Shown: one piece after another, positions 36,214-45,803 of the stretch | Layout: each line of letters opens with the position of its first letter | Position numbering within the stretch: position 1 is the first letter of the stretch | NCBI RefSeq assembly: GCF_051175315.1 | Contig: NZ_CP195100.1 | Location: 5,952,001 to 6,016,000, forward strand | DNA from: Tundrisphaera sp051175315 | Lineage (GTDB): Bacteria > Planctomycetota > Planctomycetia > Isosphaerales > Isosphaeraceae | DNA: 64,000 bases | Direction of reading: 5' to 3' | Notes under the pieces: model-generated | What the model was told of the DNA's origin: nothing | The model's input: only the letters and a program-made list of their open reading frames with translations | Database searches by the model: none | Position numbers and translations under genes: made by a program

Positions 36214-37533
36214 ATGACCCATCCCATCCCCCCGCTTAGCGAGAGCCGGTCGCTCCGCGCCGTCGTGTTCTTCGCCCTCTATGCGGTCGAGGGGATCCCC
36301 TCGGGCTTCGCCCTGACCGCTGTCTCCAACTACCTGGCGGCCGAGGGGGTCGGATCTGAGGTGATCGGGGCCTTCGCGGCCCGGATCGGACTGCCATGGA
36401 CCGTCCAGTTCCTCTGGGGCCCGATCATCGACCGCCATCAGGGGTCCCCGATGGGCCGGCGCAGGCCGTGGGTCGTGGGTTCCCAGTTCGCCGCCTTCGT
36501 CGCCTCGCTCGGGGTGGTCGCCGTCCGGGATCCCAGGAATCAACTCGGGATGTTGTCGCTGGCCTTCCTGATCCACGGGATCTTCGCGTCGATCCAGGAT
36601 GCCAGCGTCGATGCGATGGCCATCGGCATGATCCCGGAAGAGGAGCGGGGGCGGGTCAATGCGTACATGCGGGCCGGCCTCCTGTTCGGATCGGGGGCCG
36701 GCGCGGCGGCATGGGCGGTCCTGATCCGGTCGGCCGGATTCACCGCCGCCGCCGTGGCCCAGTCCGCCGTGCTGCTGGCGATGACGGTGCTCACGTGCTT
36801 CGTCCGGGAGCGGCCGGGCGATCTCCTGCTTCCCTGGGGCCGGCCGGCAGCCGACCCCGTCGCCGGATCCGCGACGCCGGATCGGCCCGTGGCGGGTCGT
36901 CGGCCGTTCGCGACGATCCTGGCCGAGTTGGTGCGGGGCCTGCTGGAACCCCGGGGCCTGCGGATCTTCGCCTCGACCCTGGCCGTCTACGGGGCGATGG
37001 CCGTCTTCATCCGGGCGTTCTCGTACAGCCTCGTCGGCGACCTCGGCTGGTCGGACGAGGACGTGTCGGTCTATTCGGGGGCCTACGGCACGGCGACCGG
37101 CCTGGCGGTCTCGCTCGCGGGGGCCGCGATCGCCGATCGGATCGGTCCCCGCCGCCTGATGATCGGCTCGATGGGCCTGATCGGAGGCTTCCTGATCCTG
37201 TTCGGCGCCTCCGCGCGGTCATGGGCCAACCCGCCGGTGGCCGCCTCCGGGCTGATCCTCTGGTCCGCCTTCGATCCGATCTTCTCGATCGCGTGCATGC
37301 CGGTCTTGATGTCGCTCTGCCGGCCGGGCGTCGAAGGCTCCCAGTTCACGGCGTATATGGCCCTGGTCAACCTCGCCAACGCCGTGGGGACGTATGTCTC
37401 GGGGCAGCTCCAGGGGCGATTCTCGGCCGGGAGCCTCGGCCTGTTCGCCGGCCTCGCCATCTGGGCGATGCTCCCCTCGGCGATCGGATCGCTCCGCTCG
37501 GCGGGAAGCCCGCGAGAAGGGTCATGGTCGTGA
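36214..37533 (+). CDS. MFS transporter, AmpG-like
   Basis: The protein has 439 residues from the ATG at 36214. The frame upstream to 36025 is not membrane-like. It has about 12 predicted hydrophobic helices. The N-terminal half resembles AmpG/PAT-type transporters: GIPSGFALTAVSNYLAAEGV, LPWTVQFLWGPIIDRH and MGRRRPWVV between helices 2 and 3. AmpG proteins import anhydromuropeptides, and relatives carry other small molecules. It is divergently transcribed from the cyclase/YcaO operon and shares its upstream region, so it may move the operon's product or precursor. That link is inference from position only. Confidence 0.85.
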   Translation: MTHPIPPLSESRSLRAVVFFALYAVEGIPSGFALTAVSNYLAAEGVGSEVIGAFAARIGLPWTVQFLWGPIIDRHQGSPMGRRRPWVVGSQFAAFVASLGVVAVRDPRNQLGMLSLAFLIHGIFASIQDASVDAMAIGMIPEEERGRVNAYMRAGLLFGSGAGAAAWAVLIRSAGFTAAAVAQSAVLLAMTVLTCFVRERPGDLLLPWGRPAADPVAGSATPDRPVAGRRPFATILAELVRGLLEPRGLRIFASTLAVYGAMAVFIRAFSYSLVGDLGWSDEDVSVYSGAYGTATGLAVSLAGAAIADRIGPRRLMIGSMGLIGGFLILFGASARSWANPPVAASGLILWSAFDPIFSIACMPVLMSLCRPGVEGSQFTAYMALVNLANAVGTYVSGQLQGRFSAGSLGLFAGLAIWAMLPSAIGSLRSAGSPREGSWS

Positions 37534-37554
37534 TCATCCCGGATGGGTGACAAC

Positions 37555-39009
37555 TCATGCAAGGAGATCGCTCATCACCCGGCCGTGGACGTCGGTGAGC
37601 CGGCGATCGAGCCCGTCGCGGCGGACGGCAAGGCGGGTGTGATCGATCCCCAGCAGGTGCAGGACGGTGGCGTGGATGTCGTGGACCTCGGTCGGATGGC
37701 GTCGGTCGGCCGGCTTGAAGCCCCACTCGTCGCTCGGGCCCAGGCTGATCCCCCCCTTGATCCCGCCGCCGGCCAGCCAGTTCGTGAAGCAGTGGGGGTT
37801 GTGGTCCCGTCCCCGGCCCCCCTGGCTCGACGGCATCCGGCCGAACTCGGTGGTCCAGAGGATCAGGGTGTCGTCGAGCATCCCCAGCCGCTTCAGGTCG
37901 GCGATCAGGGCCGAGGCCCCCCGGGCCATCCCCCGGGCGAGCGGACCATGGTCGCGGGCGACGTCCTCGTGGCTGTCCCAGTTCCGCCGGGGGAAGCCGT
38001 TGTCGTTGCCGCTCCAGACTTGCACGAACCGGACGCCCCGCTCCAGGAGCCGACGGGCGATCAGGCAGCGCCGGCCGAAGGTGTCGATCTCCTCGGTCGC
38101 ATTGATGGAAGGGCCGAACGTGGTCCCCGAAGGCTCGACCCCGTAGAGCCGCAGGGCCTCCTTCGATTCCGAGGCGAGGTCCAGGGCCTCGGGCGCGGCG
38201 AGCTGCATCCGCGCGGCCAGCTCATAGCTTCGGACCCGCCCGGCGAGCCGCTCGTCCCCGGGATGGTCCTCGGCGTGCCTCCGGTTGAGCCGCGACAGCA
38301 GGTCGATGCCCGCGACATCGCCGTCCCTCCCCCCGAGGGCCACGCGCTCGTCGGGGAAGAGATCCTCGATCGGCGTCCGGGCCCCAGGCGACAGGACGGT
38401 CCCCTGGTGCTGGGCGGGCAGGAAGGCGTTGTCCCAGTTCTTGGTCCCGTTCGAGGCGAACCCGCGGGGGTCGGGCAGGACGACGAAGGCGGGCAGGTTC
38501 TCGGTCATCGACCCGAGCCCGTAGCTGACCCACGCCCCCATGCCGGGGAATCCCGGACGGTCGAACCCCGTGGTCTGGAGCAGCGTCCCCTGGCTGTGCA
38601 CGCCCGTCTTGCCGACGACGTTGTGGACGAACGCAATCTCGTCGATCACCGAGCCCAACGCCTCGACCGGCTCGCCGAGCATCTTGCCGCACCCGCCGTG
38701 CGGCCGGAAGTCGAACACCGGGCGGAGCCAGGGGCCGAGGCCATCCTGGAACGTCTCGACCCGCTCGCCGAAATCCGCCGGCTGGCCGTGCCTCTTGACC
38801 AACTCGGGCTTATAGTCGAACAGATCGATGTGGCTCGCCGCCCCCGCCATGAAGAGTTGGACGACCCGCCGGGCCTTCGGGGCGTGGTGAAGCCCGCCGT
38901 CCGGCCGGAGCCCCCCGCCCGCCCGGGCATCCTCGGCGCCCAACAGCGACGCCAGCGCGATCCCGCCCAGGCCGCCCCCCGATTGCCACAGGAAATCGCG
39001 ACGATTCAT
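37555..39009 (-). CDS. DUF1501 family protein, Tat-type N-terminus
   Basis: The protein has 484 residues from the ATG at 39009 (MNRRDFLWQSGGGLGGIALA, a twin-arginine signal with GAGG 7 nt upstream). A TTG at 39069 would overlap the upstream gene. Family motifs are ARRVVQLFMAGAASHIDLFD, GVRFVQVWSGNDNGFPRRNWDSHEDV (given in part) and TTEFGRMPSSQGGRGRDHNP, ending with DIHATVLHLLGIDH. It forms the third DUF1501/DUF1549 pair of the window, cotranscribed with the gene ending at 39066. The convergent MFS gene ends 21 bp away. Confidence 0.93.
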   Translation of the reverse strand: MNRRDFLWQSGGGLGGIALASLLGAEDARAGGGLRPDGGLHHAPKARRVVQLFMAGAASHIDLFDYKPELVKRHGQPADFGERVETFQDGLGPWLRPVFDFRPHGGCGKMLGEPVEALGSVIDEIAFVHNVVGKTGVHSQGTLLQTTGFDRPGFPGMGAWVSYGLGSMTENLPAFVVLPDPRGFASNGTKNWDNAFLPAQHQGTVLSPGARTPIEDLFPDERVALGGRDGDVAGIDLLSRLNRRHAEDHPGDERLAGRVRSYELAARMQLAAPEALDLASESKEALRLYGVEPSGTTFGPSINATEEIDTFGRRCLIARRLLERGVRFVQVWSGNDNGFPRRNWDSHEDVARDHGPLARGMARGASALIADLKRLGMLDDTLILWTTEFGRMPSSQGGRGRDHNPHCFTNWLAGGGIKGGISLGPSDEWGFKPADRRHPTEVHDIHATVLHLLGIDHTRLAVRRDGLDRRLTDVHGRVMSDLLA

Positions 39010-39065
39010 CCGCCAGCCTCGCTCATCGGGTTCGATGCCGAAGGGGTGATCACGGCGGGTCGCCC

Positions 39066-41996
39066 TCAATCGACGAAGACGAATTCATTGAGGTTCAGGA
39101 TCACGCGGCAGGCGTTGGCCAGCCCGTGCTGCCGGGTATGGTCGCCGAGCGCATCGCGTTCCTCGGGCGTGGGCGCCCGGCCGATCGCCCGCATGAAGGC
39201 ACCGGCGACCTGCGAGGCGGGGTCGCCCTCCGCTTCGAAGGCCTTCGCCATGTGCCGGGCGCTCGCGAGCATGAGACCGTTGTTGTAGAGCGCCAGGGCC
39301 TGGAGCGGCGAGAGGGTCTCGTTCCGCCGGTCGACCTGCATCGAGGGGTCGGCGCAGTCGAGCGCCGCCATGAACGGCTGGGGGCGGGACCGGGCCAGGA
39401 AGCGATAGATCGACCGCCGCCGCGAGGCCGGGTCGTCCGGGTCGTGCGCGCGGTATTCATAGTGGGGCGAATGTTCCGGGCGCTCGATCGCGAAGTCGCG
39501 GAACGGCGGGCCGTACATCGTCCGGTCGAGCGTCCCGGCGGCGACGAGCGTCGCGTCGCGGATCGACTCGGCGTCGAGCTTCCTCCGATTCATCCGCCAG
39601 AGGAGAAGATTCTCGGCGTCGATCGCGGCGGACGCCGGGTCGTCGGCCGAGGATTGCCGGTAGGCCTCGCTGGTGACGATCCGCCGATGCAGGACCTTGA
39701 GCGACTGACCTCCGTCGCGGAAGTCGGCCGCCAGCCAGTCGAGCAGTTCGGGGTGGGTCGGCGGGCTGCCCATCCGACCCAGGTCGTTGGGGGTGGCCGC
39801 CAGGGCCCGGCCGAAGTGGTACTGCCAGACGCGGTTGACGATCGACCGCCAGGTCAGCGGATTCTTCGGATCGATCAGCCATCGGGCGAGCGCGGCCCGC
39901 CGGGCCGACTCGGGGTGCCCCTCCGGAAAGTCGAACTCGCCGGGGCATTCCGCCGAGACGGCCGGGACGCCGGGTGCGACCTCCGGGCCGGGGTCATCGA
40001 CGTTGCCGCGGCGGAGCCGGTGGATCGGCCGGGGCCGGCCGCCGTCGGCCCCGGTGCCCCGGAAGTTGCCGGTCCCGGTGTGGATCGTCCCGGCATAGAC
40101 CAGGCCCGTCGGAGCGAACCGCTCCAGGTCGGCGGCGTTCGCGGCCAGTGCACCTTTCAGCTCCGCAAGTTCCCAGGACGCCCCGGGGCCGGCCGTCCGG
40201 CCGATCAGTTCGTCCCGCTCCGCCGCCAGTCGAACCGGATCATCCTTCGGCCCGGCCCGGCCTGGGGCGTATCCGTCGGTCAAGTTGGCCGAACGCCATC
40301 GGGGGGGCGCCTCGATCGAGTTGGAAGACGCCACCGGCGAGCCGGCCGCGAGGTTCTTGCCGGAGGCGTTTATGACTTCCAGCTCGGCCATCGCGAGGTG
40401 GTAATCCCCCTGGCGCAAGGCCAGGCGTGTGGCCGTGAGCCGGACGTATCGGGCCGTGGCGACGGCTTCGATGGCCTGGGGCGTGATGCCCGGATTCGGG
40501 ACGTCGGCATCGGTCCGATCGACGAGGACGGAGACCTCGGCGCGGAACTCGGGGTCGTCGGACGCCTCGATCCGGTATCGGGGCGGGAAGCCGAACCCGG
40601 CGCCAATCCCGTTGAAGTCGTCGTGCGCCCCCCAGAGGACGACCCGGTCGATCCGGGACGGCGCCCCGAGGTCGACCTGCACCCACTCGGTCGCGTCCGG
40701 AGTCGGGGACAGCCGGCCATGATAGCCGAACTCGGGCCGGGCTTGTGCCGGGGCGTTGGCGGCGGCGATCCTCCGGTCGAGTTCGGCCAGCGCCGACCCG
40801 CCGGCGGCCCGGATCCGCTCCTCGACCGCCTTCTTCCGCCGTTCGAGAACCTTGCGTCCTTCGGTCAGGGCGGCGTGCTTCCGGCCCGCCTCGGGATCGT
40901 CGTGATAAGGGCGATCGGCCCGATCGATCGCGGCGAAGATCGCCTGGAGTCGGTAGTACTCCTCCTGGCGGATCGGGTCGAACTTGTGGTCGTGGCAGCG
41001 GGCGCACTGGACGGTCAGGCTCGTGAACGTGTTCAGGGCGTTCGCGACCATGTCGTCGCGATCCAGGTGCCTGGCCACCTTGCCGTCCAGCTTCGTCTCC
41101 GGGACCTCGGCGTGGCCGATCAAGTCCCACGGCCCCGCCGCGATGAAGCCGAGGGCCGTGATCCCGTCGGCGGTCCCCGGATAGAGCCGATCCCCGGCCA
41201 CCTGCTCGGCGACGAATTGGCCGTAAGGCTTGTCCCCATTCAGCGATCGGATCACATAGTCGCGATAGGGCCAGGCGTTCGGCCGGGGCTGGTCCTTGTC
41301 GTAGCCGTGCGAGTCGCCGTAATGGACCACGTCCAGCCAGTGCCGCGCCCAACGCTCGCCGTGATGGGGCGAGGCGAGCAGCCGGTCGACCAACCGCTCG
41401 TAGGCGTCGGGGGCCGGGTCGGCCGCGAAGGCCTCGATCTCGGCCGGCGAGGGGGGCAGGCCGATCAGATCGAAGGAAAGGCGGCGGATCAGTGTCCGAC
41501 GGTCGGCCATGGGCGAGGGCCGGAGCCCTCGCGCCCGGAGGCCGGATCGGATGAAGGCATCGATCGGGTTCGACGCGCCCATGTCAGGCACCGCGGGCCG
41601 GCGCAGGGGGCGGAGCGACCACCAATCGCGCGGGTCGTCGCCCGCGGCATCGCCCCCGGGCCATTCCGCGCCCTGGTCGATCCAGGTTCGGAGGAGGCCA
41701 ACCTCATCCGGGGTCAGCCGCTCCCCGGTCGGGGGCATGATCCGGTCGGGTTCCAGGCCCGACGCCAGCCGGACGACCGGGCTGTCGGCCCCCCGACCGG
41801 GCAAAATCGCGGCATCCTCTCCCCCGCCCAGGGCCGAGGCCTTCCGGTCGAGCCGAAGGCCCCCCTTCTGCTTGCCCGGCCCGTGGCAACCCAGGCACGA
41901 TCGGGCCAGGATCGGCCGAACGTCGCGATCGAACTCGATGTCGCCGCCGGCGCCCGCGGCGACGGCGGCCACGATCGCGATGAGGCCATGGAGCAT
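39066..41996 (-). CDS. DUF1549/DUF1553 planctomycete cytochrome protein with discoidin-like insert
   Basis: The protein has 976 residues. A signal peptide (MLHGLIAIVAAVAAGAGG) precedes the cytochrome C motif CLGCH at residues 34-38. DUF1549 carries CARCHDHKFD. A Lys/Glu/Arg-rich helical stretch (RKVLERRKKAVEERIRAAGG) precedes an F5/8 type C-like insert (STPDATEW-type region, VQVDLGAPSRIDRVVLWGAH). DUF1553 ends in CRVILNLNEFVFVD. The layout matches the paralogue at 1145-3901 more than the one at 10379-12985. It is paired with the DUF1501 gene 56 bp downstream. Confidence 0.93.
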   Translation of the reverse strand: MLHGLIAIVAAVAAGAGGDIEFDRDVRPILARSCLGCHGPGKQKGGLRLDRKASALGGGEDAAILPGRGADSPVVRLASGLEPDRIMPPTGERLTPDEVGLLRTWIDQGAEWPGGDAAGDDPRDWWSLRPLRRPAVPDMGASNPIDAFIRSGLRARGLRPSPMADRRTLIRRLSFDLIGLPPSPAEIEAFAADPAPDAYERLVDRLLASPHHGERWARHWLDVVHYGDSHGYDKDQPRPNAWPYRDYVIRSLNGDKPYGQFVAEQVAGDRLYPGTADGITALGFIAAGPWDLIGHAEVPETKLDGKVARHLDRDDMVANALNTFTSLTVQCARCHDHKFDPIRQEEYYRLQAIFAAIDRADRPYHDDPEAGRKHAALTEGRKVLERRKKAVEERIRAAGGSALAELDRRIAAANAPAQARPEFGYHGRLSPTPDATEWVQVDLGAPSRIDRVVLWGAHDDFNGIGAGFGFPPRYRIEASDDPEFRAEVSVLVDRTDADVPNPGITPQAIEAVATARYVRLTATRLALRQGDYHLAMAELEVINASGKNLAAGSPVASSNSIEAPPRWRSANLTDGYAPGRAGPKDDPVRLAAERDELIGRTAGPGASWELAELKGALAANAADLERFAPTGLVYAGTIHTGTGNFRGTGADGGRPRPIHRLRRGNVDDPGPEVAPGVPAVSAECPGEFDFPEGHPESARRAALARWLIDPKNPLTWRSIVNRVWQYHFGRALAATPNDLGRMGSPPTHPELLDWLAADFRDGGQSLKVLHRRIVTSEAYRQSSADDPASAAIDAENLLLWRMNRRKLDAESIRDATLVAAGTLDRTMYGPPFRDFAIERPEHSPHYEYRAHDPDDPASRRRSIYRFLARSRPQPFMAALDCADPSMQVDRRNETLSPLQALALYNNGLMLASARHMAKAFEAEGDPASQVAGAFMRAIGRAPTPEERDALGDHTRQHGLANACRVILNLNEFVFVD

Positions 41997-42161
41997 GGGT
42001 CGATCTCTCGCCGGGCCGGATCAGGACATCTGGGTGCATGTTACCCCGACCCGGGCCACTCCGGCCAGGGAGGCCCAACGGCCCGGCGGGAGATCCCCGG
42101 CGGCACCGTCTCGCCGGGAGGCCGGGCGGGGAGGGGCCGCCCGGCCAGAGCGATCCGGCGG

Positions 42162-43337
42162 TCAGCCGACCTGGAAGTTGATCGGGGCCAGATTCAGCCG
42201 ATCCCTGCGGCCGGTGAAAATGTTCGTGCCCGTGCCGCCATCGGCGCGGAGATCGAGGAGGGTCGTCGCATCCGCGACGACGAGCGTATCGTCGCCCGAG
42301 CCCATCCGCAGGTCGACCGGGCCATTCGTCGCCGAGGCGGCGGCGATGGTCACCAGGTCCGTCCCGGAACCGGCGTCGATGCCGGAGCGCCGCGAGCCGA
42401 CCCGGCCGAACAGGCGGTCGAGGAACCCGCCGATCCCGCTGCGATCGCGGCCGGAGGACGGGCCTCCGATCGTCCCGTTCAGGGTCAAGGCGTCGTTGCC
42501 GGCGCCCAGCCGGACGATCGTCTTGCCGGCGACGCGGCCGTTGAGGGTCGCCGAGTCGTCCGCGTCACCCATGTCGAGCGTGAGATCCTCGCCGATCGAG
42601 GCCGAGATCGTCGCCGAGTCGTTGCCGGTTCCGAGCCTGGCCGTCAGGTCGCGGGCCAGGGCCGACGACCCGCCGACGGTCAGCGTGTCGACATCTCGCC
42701 CGCCGTAGACGAACACGTCGCGGTCCACCCGGCCATTCAACGCGAACGCGTTCGCCGCATTGAGCGCCCCGTTGAGCGACGCCCCGCGCAGGAGCACGCT
42801 CCCGGATCCGAGCGTGACCGCATTGACCGATGAGGTCGACAGGTTGCCCTGGAGGGTCGCGCCTTCGCCGACGTCCAGCGAGTCGCCGCGGCCATCGCCG
42901 CCCCCGACGCTCGTCGAGCCGGCGACGGTGATCGCGCCCGCGGACCCGCCGATCCTCACCGTGTCGGCCCCCACGCCGGCCGAGATGGTCAGGTTGCGGA
43001 CGATCCGTCCGTTGCCGACGTCGATCATGTCGTCCCCGCCCCGCGCGACGATGGTCAGGCCTCGGGGCGTGGACCGGCCGCCGAGATCGACCGCCACCGT
43101 GTCAGTCCCCTCACCCAGCGAGACGCTGACATCGCGCGTCACTCCGGAGTACCGCCCGACCAGCGTGCCGCCGTCCTGGACTTCGAAGGTCCGGGCGTCC
43201 ACCTGGGTGATCCTCAGGTTGGAGCCGGCCGAGTCGCCGGCGATCATCAGGGTACCCCGGACGACGCTCGCCGAGGCCGCCAGGCATCGCCTCACTTCGA
43301 GCCCTTCCGCATCGGGCCTCATCTCGCGACGGCGCAT
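42162..43337 (-). CDS. Secreted repeat-rich surface protein with LExRR N-terminus
   Basis: The protein has 391 residues. It starts MRRREMRPDAEGLEVRRCLA, the planctomycete LExRR export-associated motif. The rest is Gly/Asp/Ser/Thr-rich with recurring G-x-G-x-D and DLxxGxGDD units, such as ARGGDDMIDVGNG, AGVGADTVRIGGSAG, LGTGNDSATISAS and RMGSGDDTLVVADA. This suggests a beta-helix or RTX-like Ca-binding fold. No catalytic motif is seen. It is probably a cell-surface or matrix protein. A perfect 9-bp palindrome lies 38 bp upstream of the start. Confidence 0.8.
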   Translation of the reverse strand: MRRREMRPDAEGLEVRRCLAASASVVRGTLMIAGDSAGSNLRITQVDARTFEVQDGGTLVGRYSGVTRDVSVSLGEGTDTVAVDLGGRSTPRGLTIVARGGDDMIDVGNGRIVRNLTISAGVGADTVRIGGSAGAITVAGSTSVGGGDGRGDSLDVGEGATLQGNLSTSSVNAVTLGSGSVLLRGASLNGALNAANAFALNGRVDRDVFVYGGRDVDTLTVGGSSALARDLTARLGTGNDSATISASIGEDLTLDMGDADDSATLNGRVAGKTIVRLGAGNDALTLNGTIGGPSSGRDRSGIGGFLDRLFGRVGSRRSGIDAGSGTDLVTIAAASATNGPVDLRMGSGDDTLVVADATTLLDLRADGGTGTNIFTGRRDRLNLAPINFQVG

Positions 43338-43374
43338 CGATCCATCCTCCGGGCCACCCGCCGAGCGCCGGCGG

Positions 43375-43397
43375 TGTCTGTGATCAGTTCACAGACA
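43375..43397. promoter_or_regulatory. Perfect 9-bp inverted repeat upstream of surface protein gene
   Basis: TGTCTGTGA (43375-43383) and TCACAGACA (43389-43397) flank a 5-nt spacer TCAGT. The site lies 38 bp upstream of the minus-strand start at 43337. It is either an operator for a dimeric repressor or a 5'-UTR stem-loop. Confidence 0.5.
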
Positions 43398-43619
43398 TGG
43401 TATTCCTCGGATGGGTCGGGAAGCAAGCGACGCCGGTGCGGCAATGACCGGCCGGGCCCGCGCGTCGGCCTGGGTTCGTCCGGGACGGTTCGGCAGGGCG
43501 TCCGAGGCGGTCCCAAAGGGATGCGAAAATGTCGAATCGAAGGGGACATCCCCGAAATGTGAGCTATGTTTCATCAGGACGCAACGGCCCTTCCGCAAGT
43601 CCCATCGAGCCCACCCACC

Positions 43620-43787
43620 ATGATCCGGGATCTTGCATCGAGCCTGCGGCATGGCGAGCAAGGGGCCACGACCGTCGAACATGGGTTGATTATTGCCCTG
43701 ATCGCCCTGGCCGCGATCACGGTCGGCGCCGGCCTCTCCTCGGCCGTCCAGGACAAATTCAACCAGATGATCTCGTCATTCAGATGA
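43620..43787 (+). CDS. Flp family type IVb pilin
   Basis: The protein has 55 residues from the ATG at 43620. The ATG at 43566 would add an 18-residue leader that is not needed. A short leader ends in Gly at the prepilin peptidase site (HGEQG before ATTVEHG, with Glu at mature position 5), followed by the hydrophobic helix LIIALIALAAITVGAGL. This is the Flp/Fap consensus for Tad-type pili. No tad assembly genes are in the window, so it is an orphan pilin or served by a distant tad locus. Confidence 0.88.
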   Translation: MIRDLASSLRHGEQGATTVEHGLIIALIALAAITVGAGLSSAVQDKFNQMISSFR

Positions 43788-43848
43788 CGGTCGGCCGGCG
43801 CGTCTCCGGCGGCCGCCAGGGCCATGATCATCCTCCCCCACATCGAAG

Positions 43849-44682
43849 TCACTGGCCGCCGGGGCGGCCGATCGAACTGGCTTCGATCAGGGCGGGCTTC
43901 ACGCCCGGGTCGGACTGGGCCAGGGCGCGGCCTTCCGAGCCGACCCGGTGCCAGGAACGCCAGGCTCGGTCGAGTTCGTGGACGTTGGCCAGCCCGTAGT
44001 GGGCCCGGGCCGACGCATCCCAGCCGGCCTTCTCGCCGTCGCGGACGAACTTGAGGAAGCGGGGACGCCCCCCCATCTCGATCAGGAACCGCGAGATCGA
44101 ATAGCCCTGGCCGTAAAAACCCATGAGGTCGCTGGGGTACTCCTCGACCACGAACAGGCGGTCGAGCGGAAGGTTGCCCCGGCGGCGCATCAGGTCGTCG
44201 ACGATGTTGTCGTGGCGACGATGCTCGCGGCCATCCTCGCTCAGCAGCGAGGCCCCTTCGTCGGCCCAGCGGGGCATCGGGCCGCCGAAGAACGCGGCGA
44301 AGATCGTGTGGGTCACCTCGTGCGGGAGCGACGAGGCCAGGATGCGGTCGAGGCGGCCCTCGACGCTCATCGTCTGATCGGTGACCTTGCCCCGGTGGAA
44401 GCCGAACGAGGTGAGGCCGCCGGCCTCTCCGCCGGTGATCTTGACCTGGATCGGACAGGGGGCCGGCCAGGCGGGGAGTTCCTGGCCGAGCCAGGCGCGG
44501 GCGATCGAGACCCGGCATGCCTCGGCATGTTCGGCGACCTGCCGGGCCTGCTCGGAGGTGGGGGCCTCGACGATGAAGTTCCGGGTGCGGTGCGAGGCCC
44601 CCGCGAGGGCGGGGAGCAGGGCGACGGCGACGAGTGACGCGGCCAGACGACCACGCGCGGGCGTGCAATGGCGAGCTTCCAT
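43849..44682 (-). CDS. Putative secreted HExxH metallopeptidase (peptidase MA-like)
   Basis: The protein has 277 residues with an N-terminal signal-like hydrophobic segment (LAASLVAVALLPALAGAS). The zinc motif is LPHEVTHTIFAAFF (H121-E122-xx-H125), with a gluzincin third ligand plausible at E142 in WADEGASLLSED. The sequence MPRWADEG is typical of peptidase MA-like and related HEXXH families in which W-x-x-E-G follows the zinc helix. It is likely periplasmic. No partner genes are evident. Confidence 0.75.
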   Translation of the reverse strand: MEARHCTPARGRLAASLVAVALLPALAGASHRTRNFIVEAPTSEQARQVAEHAEACRVSIARAWLGQELPAWPAPCPIQVKITGGEAGGLTSFGFHRGKVTDQTMSVEGRLDRILASSLPHEVTHTIFAAFFGGPMPRWADEGASLLSEDGREHRRHDNIVDDLMRRRGNLPLDRLFVVEEYPSDLMGFYGQGYSISRFLIEMGGRPRFLKFVRDGEKAGWDASARAHYGLANVHELDRAWRSWHRVGSEGRALAQSDPGVKPALIEASSIGRPGGQ

Positions 44683-44876
44683 GCTCGACGCTCCTCCATG
44701 ACTTCGTTGTCAGGTCGCGGGCGAGTCCGGGCCGGCGTCGGCTCGGGCTGATCTCGGTCGGTGAGTCGGGGGGTTCCGGCCGGGTCGTTTCCTTGACCCG
44801 GGCCGGTTCGACGGGGACTCTAGCACAACCCAGCCGGGCTGTCCCCCCGAATTCCGGTCGATCGGCCGGAAAAGAT

Positions 44877-45803
44877 TCAAGTCCGGGCCAGCTCGGTATC
44901 GGGGCGGACGCCCACGGCGTCGACGATCGCGGCAACTCGTGCCGAAGCGTCGGCGTCCAGCGACCGGAGCGGGGCGGGCAGCATCCGGTCGAACAGCCCC
45001 CGGTGACGGCAAAAAGCCTCGACGACCGCGAACAACGGCCCGTTGCCGAAGGCCTGGGCCAGCCTCGTCAGCTGCGTCTGGAGCCGGAAGGCCCGCTCGG
45101 CGTCGTCGGCCCGGACGGCATCCCAGATCGCCACGCACAGCTCGGGGAACGGGTTGCCCATCGCCGAAACGAACCCATCGGCCCCGACCTGGGCCGAGAG
45201 GGCCATCTGGTCGTAGGCGTGGAGGTAGCTGAACCCGACCTGGCGGCGTTCTTCCACCGGCCAGTCGAGCGTCCGGGTGAAGCCGGGATCGCCATCCTTG
45301 CAGCCGACGATCCTCGGGTGTTGGGCCACCTGGCGGAGCTGGGCGAGGGTGAGCCGATTGACCACCCAGGGGGCATTGTAGATGACCAGCGGTTTGGAAA
45401 GGCCGTCGGCCAGCGCGGTGAAGTAGTCGATAACCTCGGCCGGAGTCATCGAGAAGAACCAGGGCGGGAGCGCCGTGTAATAGTCGTAAGGGAGGTCGTC
45501 GAACATCGCGGCGCGGGCCAGGGTCTTCTTCGTCCCCTGGTCGGAGACGTTGAGCACCAGGGGCACGCGGCCCCCGGACGCCTCCGCAACGGTCTCCGCC
45601 ACGATCCTCTGCGACGCGTCGGGCAGGAGGTCGAACCGGCCCGTCGTCCCCAGCGCCCAGAGGCCATGCACGCCGGCGCCGAGCACGAACTCGACCAGCC
45701 TGGCGAGGGCCGCGGCATCGACCGACTCATCCGGCCGGAGGGGGGTGGCCAGGGGAGGCACGACGCCGTGAAGGTGCGGGAGTTCCGGGGAATTCGCGAC
45801 CAT
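44877..45803 (-). CDS. Dihydrodipicolinate synthase/N-acetylneuraminate lyase family protein
   Basis: The protein has 308 residues from the ATG at 45803. The Schiff-base Lys is in IVGCKDGDPGF, and the catalytic Tyr in LVIYNAPWVVN. The N-terminal ALGTTGRFDLLPDASQR block corresponds to the family's GTTGE motif with Glu replaced by Arg, so the substrate probably differs from that of DapA. Members condense or cleave 2-oxo acids by a class I aldolase mechanism. The gene stands alone between a peptidase and a small ORF, giving no pathway context. Confidence 0.88.
   Translation of the reverse strand: MVANSPELPHLHGVVPPLATPLRPDESVDAAALARLVEFVLGAGVHGLWALGTTGRFDLLPDASQRIVAETVAEASGGRVPLVLNVSDQGTKKTLARAAMFDDLPYDYYTALPPWFFSMTPAEVIDYFTALADGLSKPLVIYNAPWVVNRLTLAQLRQVAQHPRIVGCKDGDPGFTRTLDWPVEERRQVGFSYLHAYDQMALSAQVGADGFVSAMGNPFPELCVAIWDAVRADDAERAFRLQTQLTRLAQAFGNGPLFAVVEAFCRHRGLFDRMLPAPLRSLDADASARVAAIVDAVGVRPDTELART

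Noticed and set aside
39126..42833. A 1235-codon plus-strand open frame
   Set aside because: It is antisense to the DUF1549/DUF1553 gene and part of the surface-protein gene, with low-complexity composition.
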